Origin: Chlamydoabsidia padenii
Taxonomy: Eukaryota > Mucoromycota > Mucoromycetes > Mucorales > Cunninghamellaceae
Assembly (NCBI GenBank): GCA_025330725.1
Contig: JAIWND010000020.1
Coordinates: 434,001-498,000 of the forward strand
Direction: 5' to 3'
DNA length: 64,000 bases
The notes under the pieces were generated by a model. It saw only the letters and a list, made by a program, of their open reading frames with translations, was not told the origin of the DNA and made no database searches. Position numbers and translations under genes: made by a program. Shown piece after piece: positions 11,587 through 24,040 of the stretch (position 1 is its first letter; each line of letters starts with the position of its first letter).

Positions 11587-12119
11587 GATAACTATTTAGA
11601 TATCCTATTCTCTTTACAATATGTTGAAACAATTGAATAAAAAATAACCCACTTTTTTTTTTTTCTAGTGTTGAAAAAAAAAAGGGGGGGCATGGATTTG
11701 ACCAATAAGAATCAAAGGCATCGATATGCCTATTCCAGACAAAGACGATCGGGAGAACTTTTAATTGTAAAGTCCGCTACATCCCCCGCATATAATCCTA
11801 TAAATAGCATCGTTCTATAATGTTCTATTCTATTCCTTCTTTCAGGTAAATGTTGTGGTGTTGTATGTGGAGAAGGTGCATATACGATGAAAGAAGAAGA
11901 GCATTTGATAATGACAAACACGATCCATTGCTTGCTACTAATATTCAACGATGAACTGGGGGTATGATATCATAAAAGAACATAGGCACTTGCGGGATTT
12001 CAAAAAAATCGAGATGGGCCACACTTTGGGGAGGGGAATATTTATACCCATATGAATTTGATTTATTTTCCTTTTCTTTTCTTTTCTTTTCTTCTTATTC
12101 TTGTTATGGGTCTGATACC
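11587..12119. other. Intergenic and lipase promoter region
   Basis: Holds T and A homopolymers, and at 11991-12006 a GCGGGATTTCAAAAA copy of the dispersed motif about 115 bases upstream of the lipase start. A TCTTTTC pyrimidine-rich tract runs at 12070-12095 before the ATG. I see no other gene. Confidence 0.5.
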
Positions 12120-13482
12120 ATGGTGTCAGTATCTCTGTCACTTGTACTAAATCACCTTCGCACTTCCCTACTCCATTATGCGCCATGGGGAAGATACCTT
12201 GTCAAAACGGCGGCGGTGAATCACAAGAATCGAAAACGGGTCAAACTGGTGGGAAAAGAACAACAACAACAACAACAGGATTGCCGTGAACATTACAAGT
12301 CTTTGGTCATTTATGCCAGTCGATATAAATTAGCGACGACACCATCAACTGGCAACAAGAATATTTTTATTGCCGCTAAACCACCACCACCACCACCACA
12401 GCAACTACCTATTCGGTCTAACCTTGACATGCCTGTCACTGCTCACTATGTGGCTCCTCGTGCCCCAATTGCTCTTTGTCATGGTTTATATGGGTTTGAT
12501 AAACGTGGACCTGATGCTATTCCATTCCTGCAAGTCCATTACTGGGGTGGTATTGAAGAAGCTTTGGCAAAACTAGGGGCAAAAGTCATTGTCACGAGGG
12601 TACCACGGACTGGTAGTATTTGGGAACGTGCTCAGGTACTGCATACCTTTCTCAGTGCTGTTTTACAAGGCCAACAAGTCAATTTTATTGCACACTCAAT
12701 GGTAAAAGACAAAAAAAGAATATCTTTACAATTGATGCTAACTAGTGCTTTTTTTCCCCCCCCCCAATCAGGGTGGATTAGATTGTCGGTATCTTTTATC
12801 TCATATACAACAACGATCTTACAGTCCAGTGTCATTAACAACAGTATCTACACCTCACCGTGGGTCCCCAGTGATGGATTGGTTTAGGGATAATGTGGGT
12901 GTCGGAGTCACTGATGCGATCAAGACGGCAGTTGCGAAAAAGATGGAACAAAACGAACATAATAAAGTACCTCATGACCACTTACCAACCTCTTCATCTT
13001 CTTTACGACAACAACAACAACAGCAACATCCTTTTCTAAACTGGTCCTTGACTGATATTGCCAAAATGCCCATCACTTTACTGGACCCTGTGGTACAACG
13101 TGTGGTACAACTCTTGGATACGCCAGCCTATGCCAACTTGACTACTGATTACTGTCAAAACTACTTTAATCCCAACACACCTGATGATCCCAAGGTGGCT
13201 TATTACTCTTACGGTGCATCCACGACTATTCCCATGTGGTCCTTTTTGGGTCTACCGAATCAATGGGTGCAACAACTGGAAGGTGATAATGATGGATTGG
13301 TATCTGTGAAAAGTGCGAAATGGGGTCAATATATCAAGACTTTGAATACCGATCATTGGAGTTTGAACGGGCAACGGTATCGGTGGCGATCTTTGGCGGC
13401 TGTGGACCCTAAATTGGACAAGTTTGATACGGTGGAATTTTACATGGAACTGGCCACTCACCTCTATCATCAAGGCCATTGA
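12120..13482 (+). CDS. Triacylglycerol lipase, Tgl2-like alpha/beta hydrolase
   Basis: Exons 12120-12701 and 12772-13482 give 430 residues; the intron has a TGCTAAC branch site and falls within the nucleophile elbow. The family signature starts near residue 116 with PIALCHGLYGFD, followed by YWGGIEEALAKLGAKV and VPRTGSIWERA. The catalytic Ser lies in HSMGG (after intron joining), followed by LDCRYL and VSTPHRGSPVMDW. The likely acid residue is in EGDNDGLVSV and the likely catalytic His in TDHWSL, near the C-terminus. This is the arrangement of bacterial class I lipases and of yeast Tgl2, a mitochondrial lipase. The basic N-terminal region (Arg/Lys/His-rich, about 100 residues, with a poly-Gln stretch) could be a mitochondrial presequence, but that is inference. 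Confidence 0.85.
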
Positions 13483-13732
13483 TACTGCAGTGTAGTTTGT
13501 ATTATTATATTCTATAGATTTAGACTTGCTCAGCTGGATCATCCTGCTCAGTTTGTATTACCCCTCACATTTGTACTTTTAACCTTTTTTAAACCCCTCC
13601 CTCCTTTTTTTTTTTTTATATATACTTCTTTCTTCCACTTTTCCAATTCTTTTTTAAATAATCTAATACAAATATATCCCCTTTTACCTTATTCTTTCTT
13701 TTGCTATCCTTGTTTAACTAGTCTTGATTCTT

Positions 13733-15543
13733 ATGTCTATTCATAGCTCACCCCACTTTGGAAACCAAACCCCAACCACACCATCTCCAGCACCTCCTTC
13801 GCCAAGCGATGACTTTGATGAATACCACCAATATATACGGAATATCCAACGCATATACAGATCAAAGATACAACCTTTGGAAGTAACTTATAACTTTGAA
13901 GGTAAGCCTTTTCATGAATCTGTATCTCTTTTACTAACCAACCTGTATATTCAAGGCTTCCACTCATCCCCTTTGACAGCTTCCGATATTGCTGCCAAGC
14001 CAATGGTCCTACTTATCGGTCAATACTCAACGGTAATAGTTATATCTATATATAAAGGAACGTTTACTCACTCATCCACTCATGTATTTCTTTTATAGGG
14101 AAAAACAACATTTATCAAGTACTTGCTGGACAAATCCTATCCTGGTGAACATATTGGGGTGGAACCAACAACTGATCGATTCATTGCCGTGATGCACGAC
14201 GAACAAGACCGAGTGATTCCCGGGAATGCTGCTGCTGTGAACCAAGAACTCCCCTTCTATGGCCTGAATCGATTTGGTCAAGCCTTCTTATCAAGATTCC
14301 AAGTCTCCCAAACATCCTCTCCTTTACTGAAAAACATGACGATCATCGACACACCAGGTATTTTGGCTGGGGACAAGCAACGGACCGAACGAGGATACGA
14401 CTTTACTCAGGTGATCGACTGGTTTGCTCAACGGGCCGATTTGATCTTGTTGATGTTTGACTCTCACAAGCTAGATATCTCGAATGAATTTAAATTGGCC
14501 ATCCACGCTCTACGCGGACAAGAAGAAAAAGTGCGGGTGGTATTGAACAAGAGCGATATGGTCAGTCAACAAGAACTCATGCGGATCTATGGTGCTATGA
14601 TGTGGTCGCTTGGTAAAGTGGTATCTACTCCTGAAGTTATGCGTGTCTTCTTGGGTTCCTTTTGGTCCGAACGACCTCCCAATTGCTTTGAAGACTGTCG
14701 GGAACTTATTGAAGCGGAATCTAGGGACTTGTTGAAGGATCTCATGAATTTGAAACGACAATCTGTCATGCGAAAGGTGAATGAAATCATCAAAAGAGCA
14801 AGATTGGCCAGGGTAAATTAAGTATTAATAAAAGGGGGGGGGGAGGAACTGGGATAACATTCTTTTTATTTAGGTCCATTCATTGATCATCAGTCATTTG
14901 AAAAAGGAAATGCCTGCCCTTTTTGGTAAAAAGTCGAAACAAGAAGCTTTACTGGCCAACCTGGATCACGAATTCGCCAAAATACAACAACGCTACCGTA
15001 TACCTGCAGGCGATTTGCCCAATGTGGACATCTTCCGACAAGCCTTATCTGCCTATGACTTTGACAAATTCAAGCCTATGAAAGAAGACTTGCTCTTAAA
15101 AGTGGACGAGGTAAAATATACTGACCAAGGAATATTTTAAAGAAGGCATTCACTCACACTATCATTCTGTTGGGGGGGGGTTTAAGGCTTTGAATATAGA
15201 TTTACCAGGACTAATTGCAACAATGCCATCCGTAGACGACCATACACCTCCTGAAAACACACCTTGGCAAATATCAAAACACGAAAAAGAAAAGTATTAT
15301 GATCTGTTTACAGCACAACCTATGACGGACAATAACAAACTCTCGGGTGCAGATGCCAAATCGATCATGATGGAAAGCGGCTTACCAAACGAAACATTGG
15401 CTCAGATATGGAAACTTAGTGATTTGACATTAGATGGGTGTTTGAATAGTGATGAATTTGCCATTGCAATGCATTTGACCCAGATTGCTATTGAAGGGAT
15501 TCCTCTTCCTGAAAAACTACCTGTCACCATGTTACCTACATAA
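13733..15543 (+). CDS. EHD-family (RME-1-like) membrane-remodelling ATPase
   Basis: Exons 13733-14032, 14099-14812, 14874-15110 and 15187-15543 give 535 residues, the normal EHD length. A short Pro-rich lead is followed by the N-terminal helical segment. The dynamin-like G domain has a P-loop GQYSTGKTT at residues 96-104, split by intron 1, then EPTTDRF, DTPG (IIDTPGILAG) and NKSD. The helical domain follows, and a C-terminal EH domain begins about residue 440 (EKYYDLF), with the calcium-binding-loop-like DLTLDGCLNSDEFAIAMHL. EHD proteins bind nucleotide, oligomerise on membranes and act in endosomal recycling, using the EH domain to bind NPF partners. I chose ATG 13733 because upstream in-frame codons are not ATG. 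All catalytic motifs look intact. Confidence 0.95.
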
Positions 15544-17880
15544 TATATCCCTTACATTTAGATGTAATTTTTACCTTCACATCTCTCCTCCTGTAATACA
15601 TATTTAGTCGTATAGTTACCATTATTATTATCATTATTATTTATTACCATTGTCTTCTTTTTAATTAATAAACTGATATAATTATCTCGTATGATCAACA
15701 TTTTTTTTTTAAATCAAAAAAATCTTTGTCTCGTTTGATCAAGATACATGTAGATTTTTGAAAATCATGCTGTAGTGGGATTTGAATTCTAGGATGGTGA
15801 AAGGTTTTCCATTTATGCGATTGAAATCCTTGACTTGATCAAAAGAACACCGCATCGATCATGTTGTCAGTTCTTGACCGAGAACGATCCATACAAAGCA
15901 AGTAAAAAGTAGCACCCAAGTTGGAGTTTATGCAGCTGTATTCCAAAAATGATAATTCCGACCAATGTTGGGTTTAGTTGGGCAACTACAAACCACGACA
16001 TGATTCTTTAGACTAACTCAAAGAACAATCATGAATATAGTGGTTATTACTTTATAGTGCACACAAATGTAGGTTCAAAATCAACAACACCTTGTGGAAT
16101 TATCAAGTTCCCCATGTCAAGAGATAATCAATTATGGTATGTATGATAGATAGTCTTAATTTATCAAAGAGTAAGACAGTCTTATTTATTTACAGTCTTG
16201 AAAAAAGTAAGATATGGATGTAAGTATAGTCTAAAATGTATAACCAGATTTTTTTTAATAAAAGAAGAGGTAGTATACTATAGTCTAAAGGGTAAAATAA
16301 TGAGATGGTGAGGGTGTCGTCCAGATGGATTTGTAAAACCAGTTTCCTCCAATGTGTTCCATCCAGTCTGACCCAAGATCCATATTACCCCAATAGTCCA
16401 CAGACATGTTGGTTATTGGCAATAGTACGTCTTTGTCATGCGATACTAATCGGGCGTCCTTTTGATGATTAAAACTACATTTCCAGTGTGTTTTGTCCAA
16501 GTATCATCCAGTTTATCTAAAAGACACATTGTATTAGTGCACCTCTATTCCGTCACCATCTTGTTTCATATTACCTTTTTCAAATGTTTCTTTGCTGATT
16601 GTAATGGGGAGGAGGGCAAGTCATAGCAAACCTACTGTCGTCATATTGATTGATCTTGGTCATAGGTTTTGGGTTCCACCATTATATCGTCACTTGTTTT
16701 TCATTGAGTGTTCAAGACGGTGCTGAATGGTACTTGTCATTGTCCTGTTGATGTTTGTCGTATGAATTAAAAGTAATCAAGAGAGGTAAGAAAGAGAGAT
16801 TAGAAAAAAAAAAAAAAAAAAGAGGGGGAGGGCAATTTCATTATCCGCTTTTTGAAAACCCGCTTTCCCAAAATCGTATCACTGACATAAAAAAAAAATC
16901 CCCGAACTGAAGGATACTATCCAATGTGATGATACTCCAGTCATTGAGTTTTATACTCGCAGCGTACTAAATGAAGTAAAGTTCTCTTACACAAGCATGC
17001 ATGCATGCTTACCTGGGTAACTTGAATTCTTCGTCAAATAAGCGGAGGATGAAATATCAGTTAATATTATGTGGGAAGTATGTGGTTTCCTTTTATTTTT
17101 CACTTACCGTTGGCCGAAGCCCCATACCCATCCCCTCTCAAAGGAGGGGTGCCAGCCATATTCTCATTCCAAGAATTGACTGACAAGTTGTTGTTGTTTA
17201 GGTGGGCATCCCCAAGGAAAGTTGAAAAGAATTTAAAAAAGCTCTTTTATATGATGTGAAAAAGAAAACATCAGATGATCAAAACCCATGCATTGTTAAA
17301 TTATAACAATATTATACAGGACATTGGCCATCATGGTTCGCATTAATGAAATGACGCCTATAGGAAGCCACTCGGGCTAAAGCTTACTCTAATCGACAAA
17401 AAATTAAATTTACTCAGCTTACCTAAAATCGGGGTTTAAATAATCCCAATGTCCATGTCCAAATCAAGCAATAAGCCAAGACGACAATGGTGATACGGGT
17501 ATGTGCATTTTCACTCTTTATAAATAGTTACCTCTTTGGTGCCATGTTACATCATAATAGGGGTTACTTTGATGAAAGGATCAAGCTATCGATTCATTGA
17601 GGAAAGAGTTCACCCCTTATACTGTCCTTGTAGACTATTCACTATGTTTCTCGATGGAATACAAATAAATTGGTGTGGTTTTACAAATGGTGAGGTGATG
17701 CCAAAAAAAAAAAAGCATGCATACCTGATCCAGGGCAAACGTGAAAAAGGTGTAAACCCCGATAGTCGGTGACTGAAAAAGAAAACCTCTCTTGGCAAGT
17801 TTCAAAAAAAAAAAAAAAACTCTTCCTTCTTCTTTCTCTCTCTCTTTTTTATTTTTAAATCACACTTGTACTCTTTTGAT
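15544..17880. other. Long intergenic region with possible gene debris
   Basis: About 2.3 kb with no intact gene. There is GTGGGATTTGAATTC at 15775-15789, a GCATGCATGCATGC tract at 16985, poly-A runs at 16804 and 17803, and pyrimidine-rich sequence before the next gene. On the minus strand 16500-16285 is a 71-codon open frame, Trp-rich and protein-like (DYWGNMDLGSDWMEHIGGNW), which may be the last exon of a lost gene; I do not recognise it. Confidence 0.45.
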
Positions 17881-19278
17881 ATGGATACACCTCCTCCTTA
17901 TTCTGAAATCGAAAAAAGCGGATCTAGTCGTCAAGATAATAGATCTGTAGCGGAAAGTAGTCGATCAGCTGCCAATCGACCATTGCCAAGTGCTCCTCCA
18001 GTATTGTACAACACCACTTCGGATGCCAAGATTACAAGCAACTCCTCCTCCTTCGGTGTAAGAAACATGTCATATTTATCGTCACCCGTCTCCTTCTCTC
18101 CGCCAAATCTACCCCCAACGCCAACACCACAAGCACCACCATTATCACCATTGATGACTGTCCAACCTCAATGGAATTCGGCCTCTAGTCCTTCTCGTCG
18201 CTTTGTTTCATCACCAGGATGGCAACCAAGTTCTCCTCAACAGTATGGACGTCAAAAAAAACCAGACCAGTCAGACTACTTTACTACTTCCAGTCAACAA
18301 CAGTCATCACCTCATTCACCCGTCTCATCCATATCATCGTCCTCACAACACATCGCCTGCCCAGCCGAAAAACCACCATTACCACTCAGACGTCACTCTT
18401 CTTCTTCCCAGTCCTCTCAATCCTCAACAAACTCCAACTTGTCGTGCAAATCCTCACCTAAACCAACCGAAGACACCAAAGCACCAAAGTTTAATAATCG
18501 GAAAACGTCGATCGAGATGAAGGGCGTCAACAAGCGGCTGGACTGGCTCCAACCCGATTGGTTTGGTAAAATATTCTCTTTGAAAACAACGAATGCCATG
18601 GTGGATGTCCAAGGGGGACTGGATGCAAAAAGTGTTACGATGGTAACAACGAATGCCAAGGTGAAGTGGAAAGGCAGATCGATCTTGTGCAAGGAAATGG
18701 ATTTACGGACGACGAATGCGGCGGTGGACCTCGTGGGGGATAGTGTGGATGTCACGGGAACACTCAAGCTCAAAACGACCAATGCTCCGTTAAGTTATGA
18801 CAAGACTATCCTGCTGGCTAAGGATATCTCGGCGGTCACAACAAATTCTGAAATAAGGATGCGCCATGCTCATATCAAACGGTCTCTTTGTTGTAAGACA
18901 ACCAATGCTCCAGTTAACCTTTATATTCAATCTGTGTCTACCAAATCGAAATCGAAATTGCCACCCAAGATCATGGTGGAGGTTACTACTACCAATGCGC
19001 CTGTCATTATTCATATGGTAAGTTGTCTGGTTGCTTTTTTTATACCTAGACATTAATTTCTCTCTCTCTCTCTCTCTCTTTTATAGCCTTCTGATTATGC
19101 TGGGGAATTCAAATTGACTACAACCAAGGCGATTGTTATTGAAGATCAACAAAACAAGGTGGTCTACAATTCGGAAAAGAAGGAATTGTTAAAAGAAGGC
19201 TATCGGTCCAAGAAAAGCTACGGGTCTCTCAAGGTGACAACAACTGAAGGAGACATCACAGTCATCTTTGATCAGTGA
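17881..19278 (+). CDS. Disordered PY-motif protein with Thr-Thr-Asn-rich repetitive C-terminal domain
   Basis: Exons 17881-19017 and 19087-19278 give 442 residues. It begins MDTPPPYSEIE; PPPY is a canonical PY motif for WW-domain proteins such as Nedd4/Rsp5 ligases. Residues 12-215 are Ser/Pro/Gln-rich and probably disordered. From about residue 230 the chain is regular: short beta-like segments separated by TTNA, TTNS or TTxA every ~20-25 residues, at least eight times (LKTTNAMVDV, VTTNAKVKW, LRTTNAAVDL, LKTTNAPLSY, VTTNSEIRM, CKTTNAPVNL, TTTNAPVII, TTTKAIVIE). This pattern resembles DUF4097/adhesin-type right-handed beta-solenoids. No signal peptide or membrane segment is seen, so it is probably cytosolic or membrane-peripheral. 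Function unknown. Confidence 0.85.
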
Positions 19279-19379
19279 TCTACTTTGTTTAATTATAGTG
19301 TATATAGTATAGGGGGAGTAGATGTGGATATTGTAGTCTAATAGACAACTAGTTAATCAATAAATAAAAATCATGTAAC

Positions 19380-20298
19380 TCAACATATCAAGACCAACCA
19401 AGCTATCACAATGTAGAAGAGGCACAAAGGGTACAACTATAAAAGGAAAAGTGTCATGTCGGGATGTCAAATTTCAACAAGTTATTACCGCCAAGGCTCG
19501 TCTTTTGCCAAGTTTAATATAATCGTCTGAGAAAAAACCTATGGATGCTATTAAAAGGGATGATATGATAAGAATGCATACTGTGTCATTTGGCATAAAT
19601 ATCTTCTTCTTTTTTTTTTTACCATAGACAGACCAAAGGAAACTGACAAGGGTTAATGGTGGGCGCACAAAGGTTTTAGGAACAAACAATGCCAAGACGG
19701 AGGTGATAACAAGTGGGAAGAGACAATAGCCAATAACACAGACAGTTTGAAAAAAAGAACTAGAAAGAGGAATGTGGATCAATCCTTAAATCATGATCGA
19801 TCTCAACTTACACTGTACCACCAAGTAGTTTTGCATTGACAGTGACAATGGCTGCACCTAGCCATACTAGGGTGAACACACCAGTGAAGATTGAAACCGA
19901 TTGATCTTCCGGTCCCATCACTGATAATGTCATGGCCAAAGTCAAGCATAATAATAAAGGTCCCCACAAATCCCCTACAGAAAAAAAAAAAAAATCATTT
20001 GAATACCTTTTTTCTGTGAATCAAAAACCTACAGTTACGCAAAAGGTTATCACAGTCCTTTTTTGGGTAGAGCACTTGTCGGACTTTTTGTTGAACCAAA
20101 GTTAGATCACGTAACTAAAAAAAAAAAAAAAAGAAAGAACGATGAATATCTAGTGAGAATGTACTTTTCCATGATGTTTACTATGGTGGCAGATATTGGT
20201 TCATCCAAAGTGTCAAGTTCTTTCAATGGGTATGTTACACATTTGTTATCTATTGGAGGTAACTCATTCGCTGTGTTTATCGTGCACTCGGTTAACAT
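19380..20298 (-). CDS. Yip1-domain Golgi/ER protein, YIPF6-like
   Basis: Six minus-strand exons: 20298-20182, 20114-20033, 19974-19812, 19759-19623, 19547-19489 and 19436-19380, all GT-AG with compatible phases, giving about 204 residues. A short acidic N-terminus leads to LDEPISATILRDL and VLYPKK, then NWDLWGPLLLCLTLAM, the YIPF6 signature. Further segments are FTGVFTLVWLGAAIVTVNAK, GGTVSFFQTVCVIGYCLFPL and ALYPLCLFYIVIAW before the stop, giving about five membrane helices. Yip family proteins bind Rab GTPases and cycle between ER and Golgi; YIPF6/Yip4 is the closest type. An upstream in-frame ATG at 20364 would add 22 residues encoded by pyrimidine-rich sequence, which looks like 5' UTR, so I prefer 20298. 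The gene is divergent from the F-box gene. Confidence 0.88.
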
Positions 20299-20480
20299 GG
20301 GATCGGGGTTGGAAATGATAGAAGAATGGTTTAAAGTGAAAGAAAGAAGGAAAGAAAAAGACATGGTATGATCGTAGGTGTGTATGTCTTTTAACTTTGA
20401 AATGAGGAATGCTTTATTGGATGGCTTATGCAATTTGAGTATACACAAGTAGGTATGATTACTCTAGGCATAATGTGAAA

Positions 20481-20497
20481 TTCGGGATTTGAAATTT
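20481..20497 (+). promoter_or_regulatory. Dispersed motif TTCGGGATTTGAAATTT in a divergent promoter
   Basis: The motif sits between YIP6 (minus, ATG at 20298) and the F-box gene (plus, ATG at 20600), about 105 bases from the latter. A long T tract follows at 20517-20532. Confidence 0.5.
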
Positions 20498-20599
20498 ATC
20501 AATCTGGTCTGCTCCTTTTTTTTTTTTTTTTTTCTTTCCTTTCTTTCTTTCTTTTTAATACAAAATCCTGCCTTCTTCTTTTATACATTCTTCATCTAC

Positions 20600-22482
20600 A
20601 TGGAAAACGATATAGTGGCCATACCCCGTGCACAGTATCAACGATGGTGTAGGAGACTTCAGAACAATCAACAAGACTCTTCTACGGCAATGGGTCCTTC
20701 ATCATCCTCTTGTACAGAATCAGCAGCAAGTTTCCGTAGTGTATGGCGTTTACCACCTGAACTCTTACTGGAAATCCTCAGTTATTTGGCCGACGAACAA
20801 TCGACACTATACAACGTTGCTCTTGTGTGCCGTCCATGGTTTTTATGTGCGACTCCCATCTTGTATAAACATGCCAAGATTTACAATACTTATCGATGGG
20901 CTACTTTTATTCTCACCTTGGGCCGTGATAAACGTTTGTTTGATTATGGTTCCTTGGCTCACACTATTGACTTGTCTTGTGGCAAGGATTTAGGTATGTT
21001 GTCAGTCAATTTATATGAAACAAGGAACTAATTGTTTCTTTTGTGTTATGTATAGAAGTGATGAAAGCAAAAGATCAAGAAACAACACAATCATCAAGAC
21101 TTGGAACAACAACAACAACTACAACAACAATACTCTCATCTACAATACAACCCTCGCACCAATCATCAACAACCACTTTAACCACAGCTTCTATGAATAA
21201 TGTCACTGTTATCACTGCCACTCAATCCAACAACAATCAAGAACAAACCGAACTCGAACAAACCAATACCACCGACGCTGGCACTACAGAAAACGGCATT
21301 ACTTATGAACTTTATGATATCCTATCGGAAGATGATTGTCACTTGGCCTTCCATACCACACCATCACTCGTTGTCTCTACTTCATCCCTTATCCAACTAG
21401 CACAATTCTGCCAAAACCTAGTCTCGATCGATCTATCGTATACCCACCTCTTTTACGACAGCATAGTGGCCGAAACGGGGGAATATGTATCAACCTTGCA
21501 GAACTATGCCATCCAACCCGGCCTCACTCATGTTAAAATTCCGATTGAAGCTGCCATCACCACCATCGGTCAACACTGCACGCAACTCGAACAGGTCAAA
21601 ATGCAATGTTGTGGATGGGTATCGGCTCGTATTATCTGGTTATGGGTATGTGCTTGCCCTAAACTGATCTGTTTGGATGCCCGGCGTTCATCAAAATGCT
21701 CGGTGAAACGTCTTACTGCTACGGTCTTGCAAGTGGAAAAGGGATCTCAGGAGGACGAGGAAGAACGTCAGCCGTCGTCTTTACCACCGTCTTCACCACC
21801 ATCAGCATCACTCTCAACTGCATCTGTCTCATCTTTGGGCTCATTTGATTCTGATTCGACGGACTCACGAAAACGATGGTCTGCTGAGGAAAATATAACA
21901 TCAACATCATCATCAAATTTTGCTGAAACCTCTCATAGCGCTGGAAATGGTGAATCAAGTCGTCCTCGTCAGTCTACCTCGATGGAGGGTATAATGGATG
22001 ATATTGGATCAACAGGTAAAAGAAGAGGGCGTGCAAAACAGGGTGTTGGGTAATTTGAACTAATGTATTATTCTTGCTGTTTAGCACAAGTAACATTTGA
22101 TGATCTATCACAGCAACAACGACACCATCTACAACATCAAACACAACAACATTTACAACAACAAGAACGGCAAGTCCACAATCGTACTAGTCAGCGTGAA
22201 CGTCAACAACGACATCCAATGATTCACACTCATCGACCATTAATGAATGTATTACTGGATACGGATAATGAGCCTATGGAAGAAGACGGGAATCATCCAT
22301 GGCCTCATCGTCATTTGTACAGGCGGCCTCTTTCACCACAAATGGCCAACAACATACCAGATCGCTCACATGCTCATCCCGACTCTCCTGTATCAAATCA
22401 AACTCTGCGTGACTTTGTCTGGTCCATATTAAAAGATGGAAAAGAACAAGGCTTGATGGAACTCCAATGGTTACAAGACTAA
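20600..22482 (+). CDS. F-box protein with LRR-like region
   Basis: Exons 20600-20993, 21056-22015 and 22085-22482 give 583 residues. The F-box spans about residues 48-92: VWRLPPELLLEILSYL, then LYNVALVCRPWFLCATPILY, the classic Skp1-binding pattern. After a Thr/Asn-rich insertion, residues ~245-370 contain LRR-like segments (FCQNLVSIDLSYTHL, GQHCTQLEQVKMQCC, CACPKLICLDARR). The remainder is Ser-rich, then Gln/His-rich. F-box/LRR proteins are substrate receptors of SCF ubiquitin ligases; the substrate cannot be told. The C-terminal 130 residues, including the terminal segment FVWSILKDGKEQG, may be specific to the family. Confidence 0.87.
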
Positions 22483-22615
22483 AAGACCTTACTGTATATA
22501 TATCCTCCTTCCTTCATAATGTTATCTATCTTATTTTATACTCTCTTTGATTAATGAAAACCTATTTATGCTATGATGTTGTTGTAAATAAAATTAAAAA
22601 ATGACCAATGAAACT

Positions 22616-23041
22616 TTATTGTATAGATTTTAAAATGGGGGTAAATGCAGTGTAATACAGAGGGGTATAGGAAAAGGTATCAATTGACAATGTGGGTGGC
22701 GATAAAGGACGAGGTAGATTGTCGGAGTTGAAAACAGTACTGGTCGTATGCGGCTCAAGTGCATGATGGCAAAGAGGGGAGAAATCCAAAGGTGGGATAT
22801 AAGGTCTACCATTGGCCCGTGGTTTTGATTTTAAATGTTCTTGTTTTTTATTCATACTTTTTGTGATAGGTATGTAAAAAAAAAAAAAAGAATGAAAGAA
22901 AGAAAAGGGGGGGTTCTTATATAACAACAAGAGGAGTTGATGGAAATTACTATATACGGTTTCACGCGCGGAACGTTCGTACATGGAAAAAGAAGGGCTT
23001 CTTTGTTTGAAGGGTTTCCATTGTTCATCCGGCAAGGTCAT
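22616..23041 (-). CDS. Small hypothetical protein
   Basis: A continuous frame of 141 codons. The first 30 residues and the last 80 (Pro/Ser/Thr-rich, starting MNKKQEHLKSKPR) look protein-like. The middle is encoded by a long pyrimidine tract and may really be an intron or 5' leader; I could not find a splice that keeps phase. The alternative start is ATG 22855. A GGCGGGATTTCAAAAA copy of the dispersed motif is 70-85 bases upstream (23112-23127, reverse strand). No family recognised. Confidence 0.35.
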   Translation of the reverse strand: MTLPDEQWKPFKQRSPSFSMYERSARETVYSNFHQLLLLLYKNPPFSFFHSFFFFYIPITKSMNKKQEHLKSKPRANGRPYIPPLDFSPLCHHALEPHTTSTVFNSDNLPRPLSPPTLSIDTFSYTPLYYTAFTPILKSIQ

Positions 23042-24040
23042 ACAATATAGGATAGGCGTGTACGATAGATGGAACGGGACTTTGTTCTTTTATAGAACTT
23101 GGCAGATCAAATTTTTGAAATCCCGCCATTTGCTTCGGACTTTGTTTTTCTTCTCATTCTTTCACCCTTACTCATTGATTTATAACCTCCATTTACTAAA
23201 CTAGACTATATATACTTTTACACTCTACACACTAGTTTTCAACCATTAATAATGATCCCGCATTCAACTACTCCCGGCTAATCCACAAGCAACCATTAAC
23301 CTTCTCCACTGGTCAACTTGGTACGTACTGACAAGAAATAAAAACTAAACACAAAACATTCTCTTGTCACTCATCTCTTTGATATGTACTCTTCGCTTTG
23401 ATCCCAAACCAAACGTTCTCGATAACTCGGCATCAATCAAGATGGGACAAATAATTGCTATTACCTGTGATTGCAAAGCTTGATGGTCTCACACACACAA
23501 ATAATATCAACCTCTTCAGCAAATAAATTCAATTAGTGCGTGCATTTTGGGAAAACTGGATCACACCACGAATACTCTTACCTTCTTGAACATCCTATTA
23601 ACATTCGAGGCTCGACGGATAGGGTGATAATTGGACAATATTGGATGTGGACTGCCACAATGAACAAAGTGGTGATATTGATCTCTGGTTTGATCTATCT
23701 CTCTTCTCCCCTTCCCATACCATAGTATAAAGATATGATTCTTGTTTTGAAACTAAATGTAATAAATAAATAATAATCATCTGTAACATTTTATACATGG
23801 AACTTTTTAGGGATATGTAAAACAGGCACAGTATATAATAGATTGTTTGTCTGTCGGCCGTAAATACAAAAAGACATGTATAAATGATAGGAATGATGCT
23901 CTATGACATGACATGGCTTGTTATTCTGATCGCATGAATCGGGGATTTGAAAAACACAGCTTATCCTGTGGGGTGTACTTGGTCCCATATGTAAAATAAA
24001 AAAAAAAGAGGCATCGAGGTAGTAGTGTACATGTGTTTTT
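23042..24040. other. Intergenic, no gene seen
   Basis: AT-rich. Contains motif copies at 23112-23127 (reverse) and 23941-23954 (GGGGATTTGAAAAA). It borders the repeat that begins at 24041. I see no gene. Confidence 0.45.

Noticed and set aside
22616..23041. Splitting the small minus-strand gene into two exons across the pyrimidine tract
   Set aside because: No donor/acceptor pair kept the frame; each tried combination hit a stop at once.
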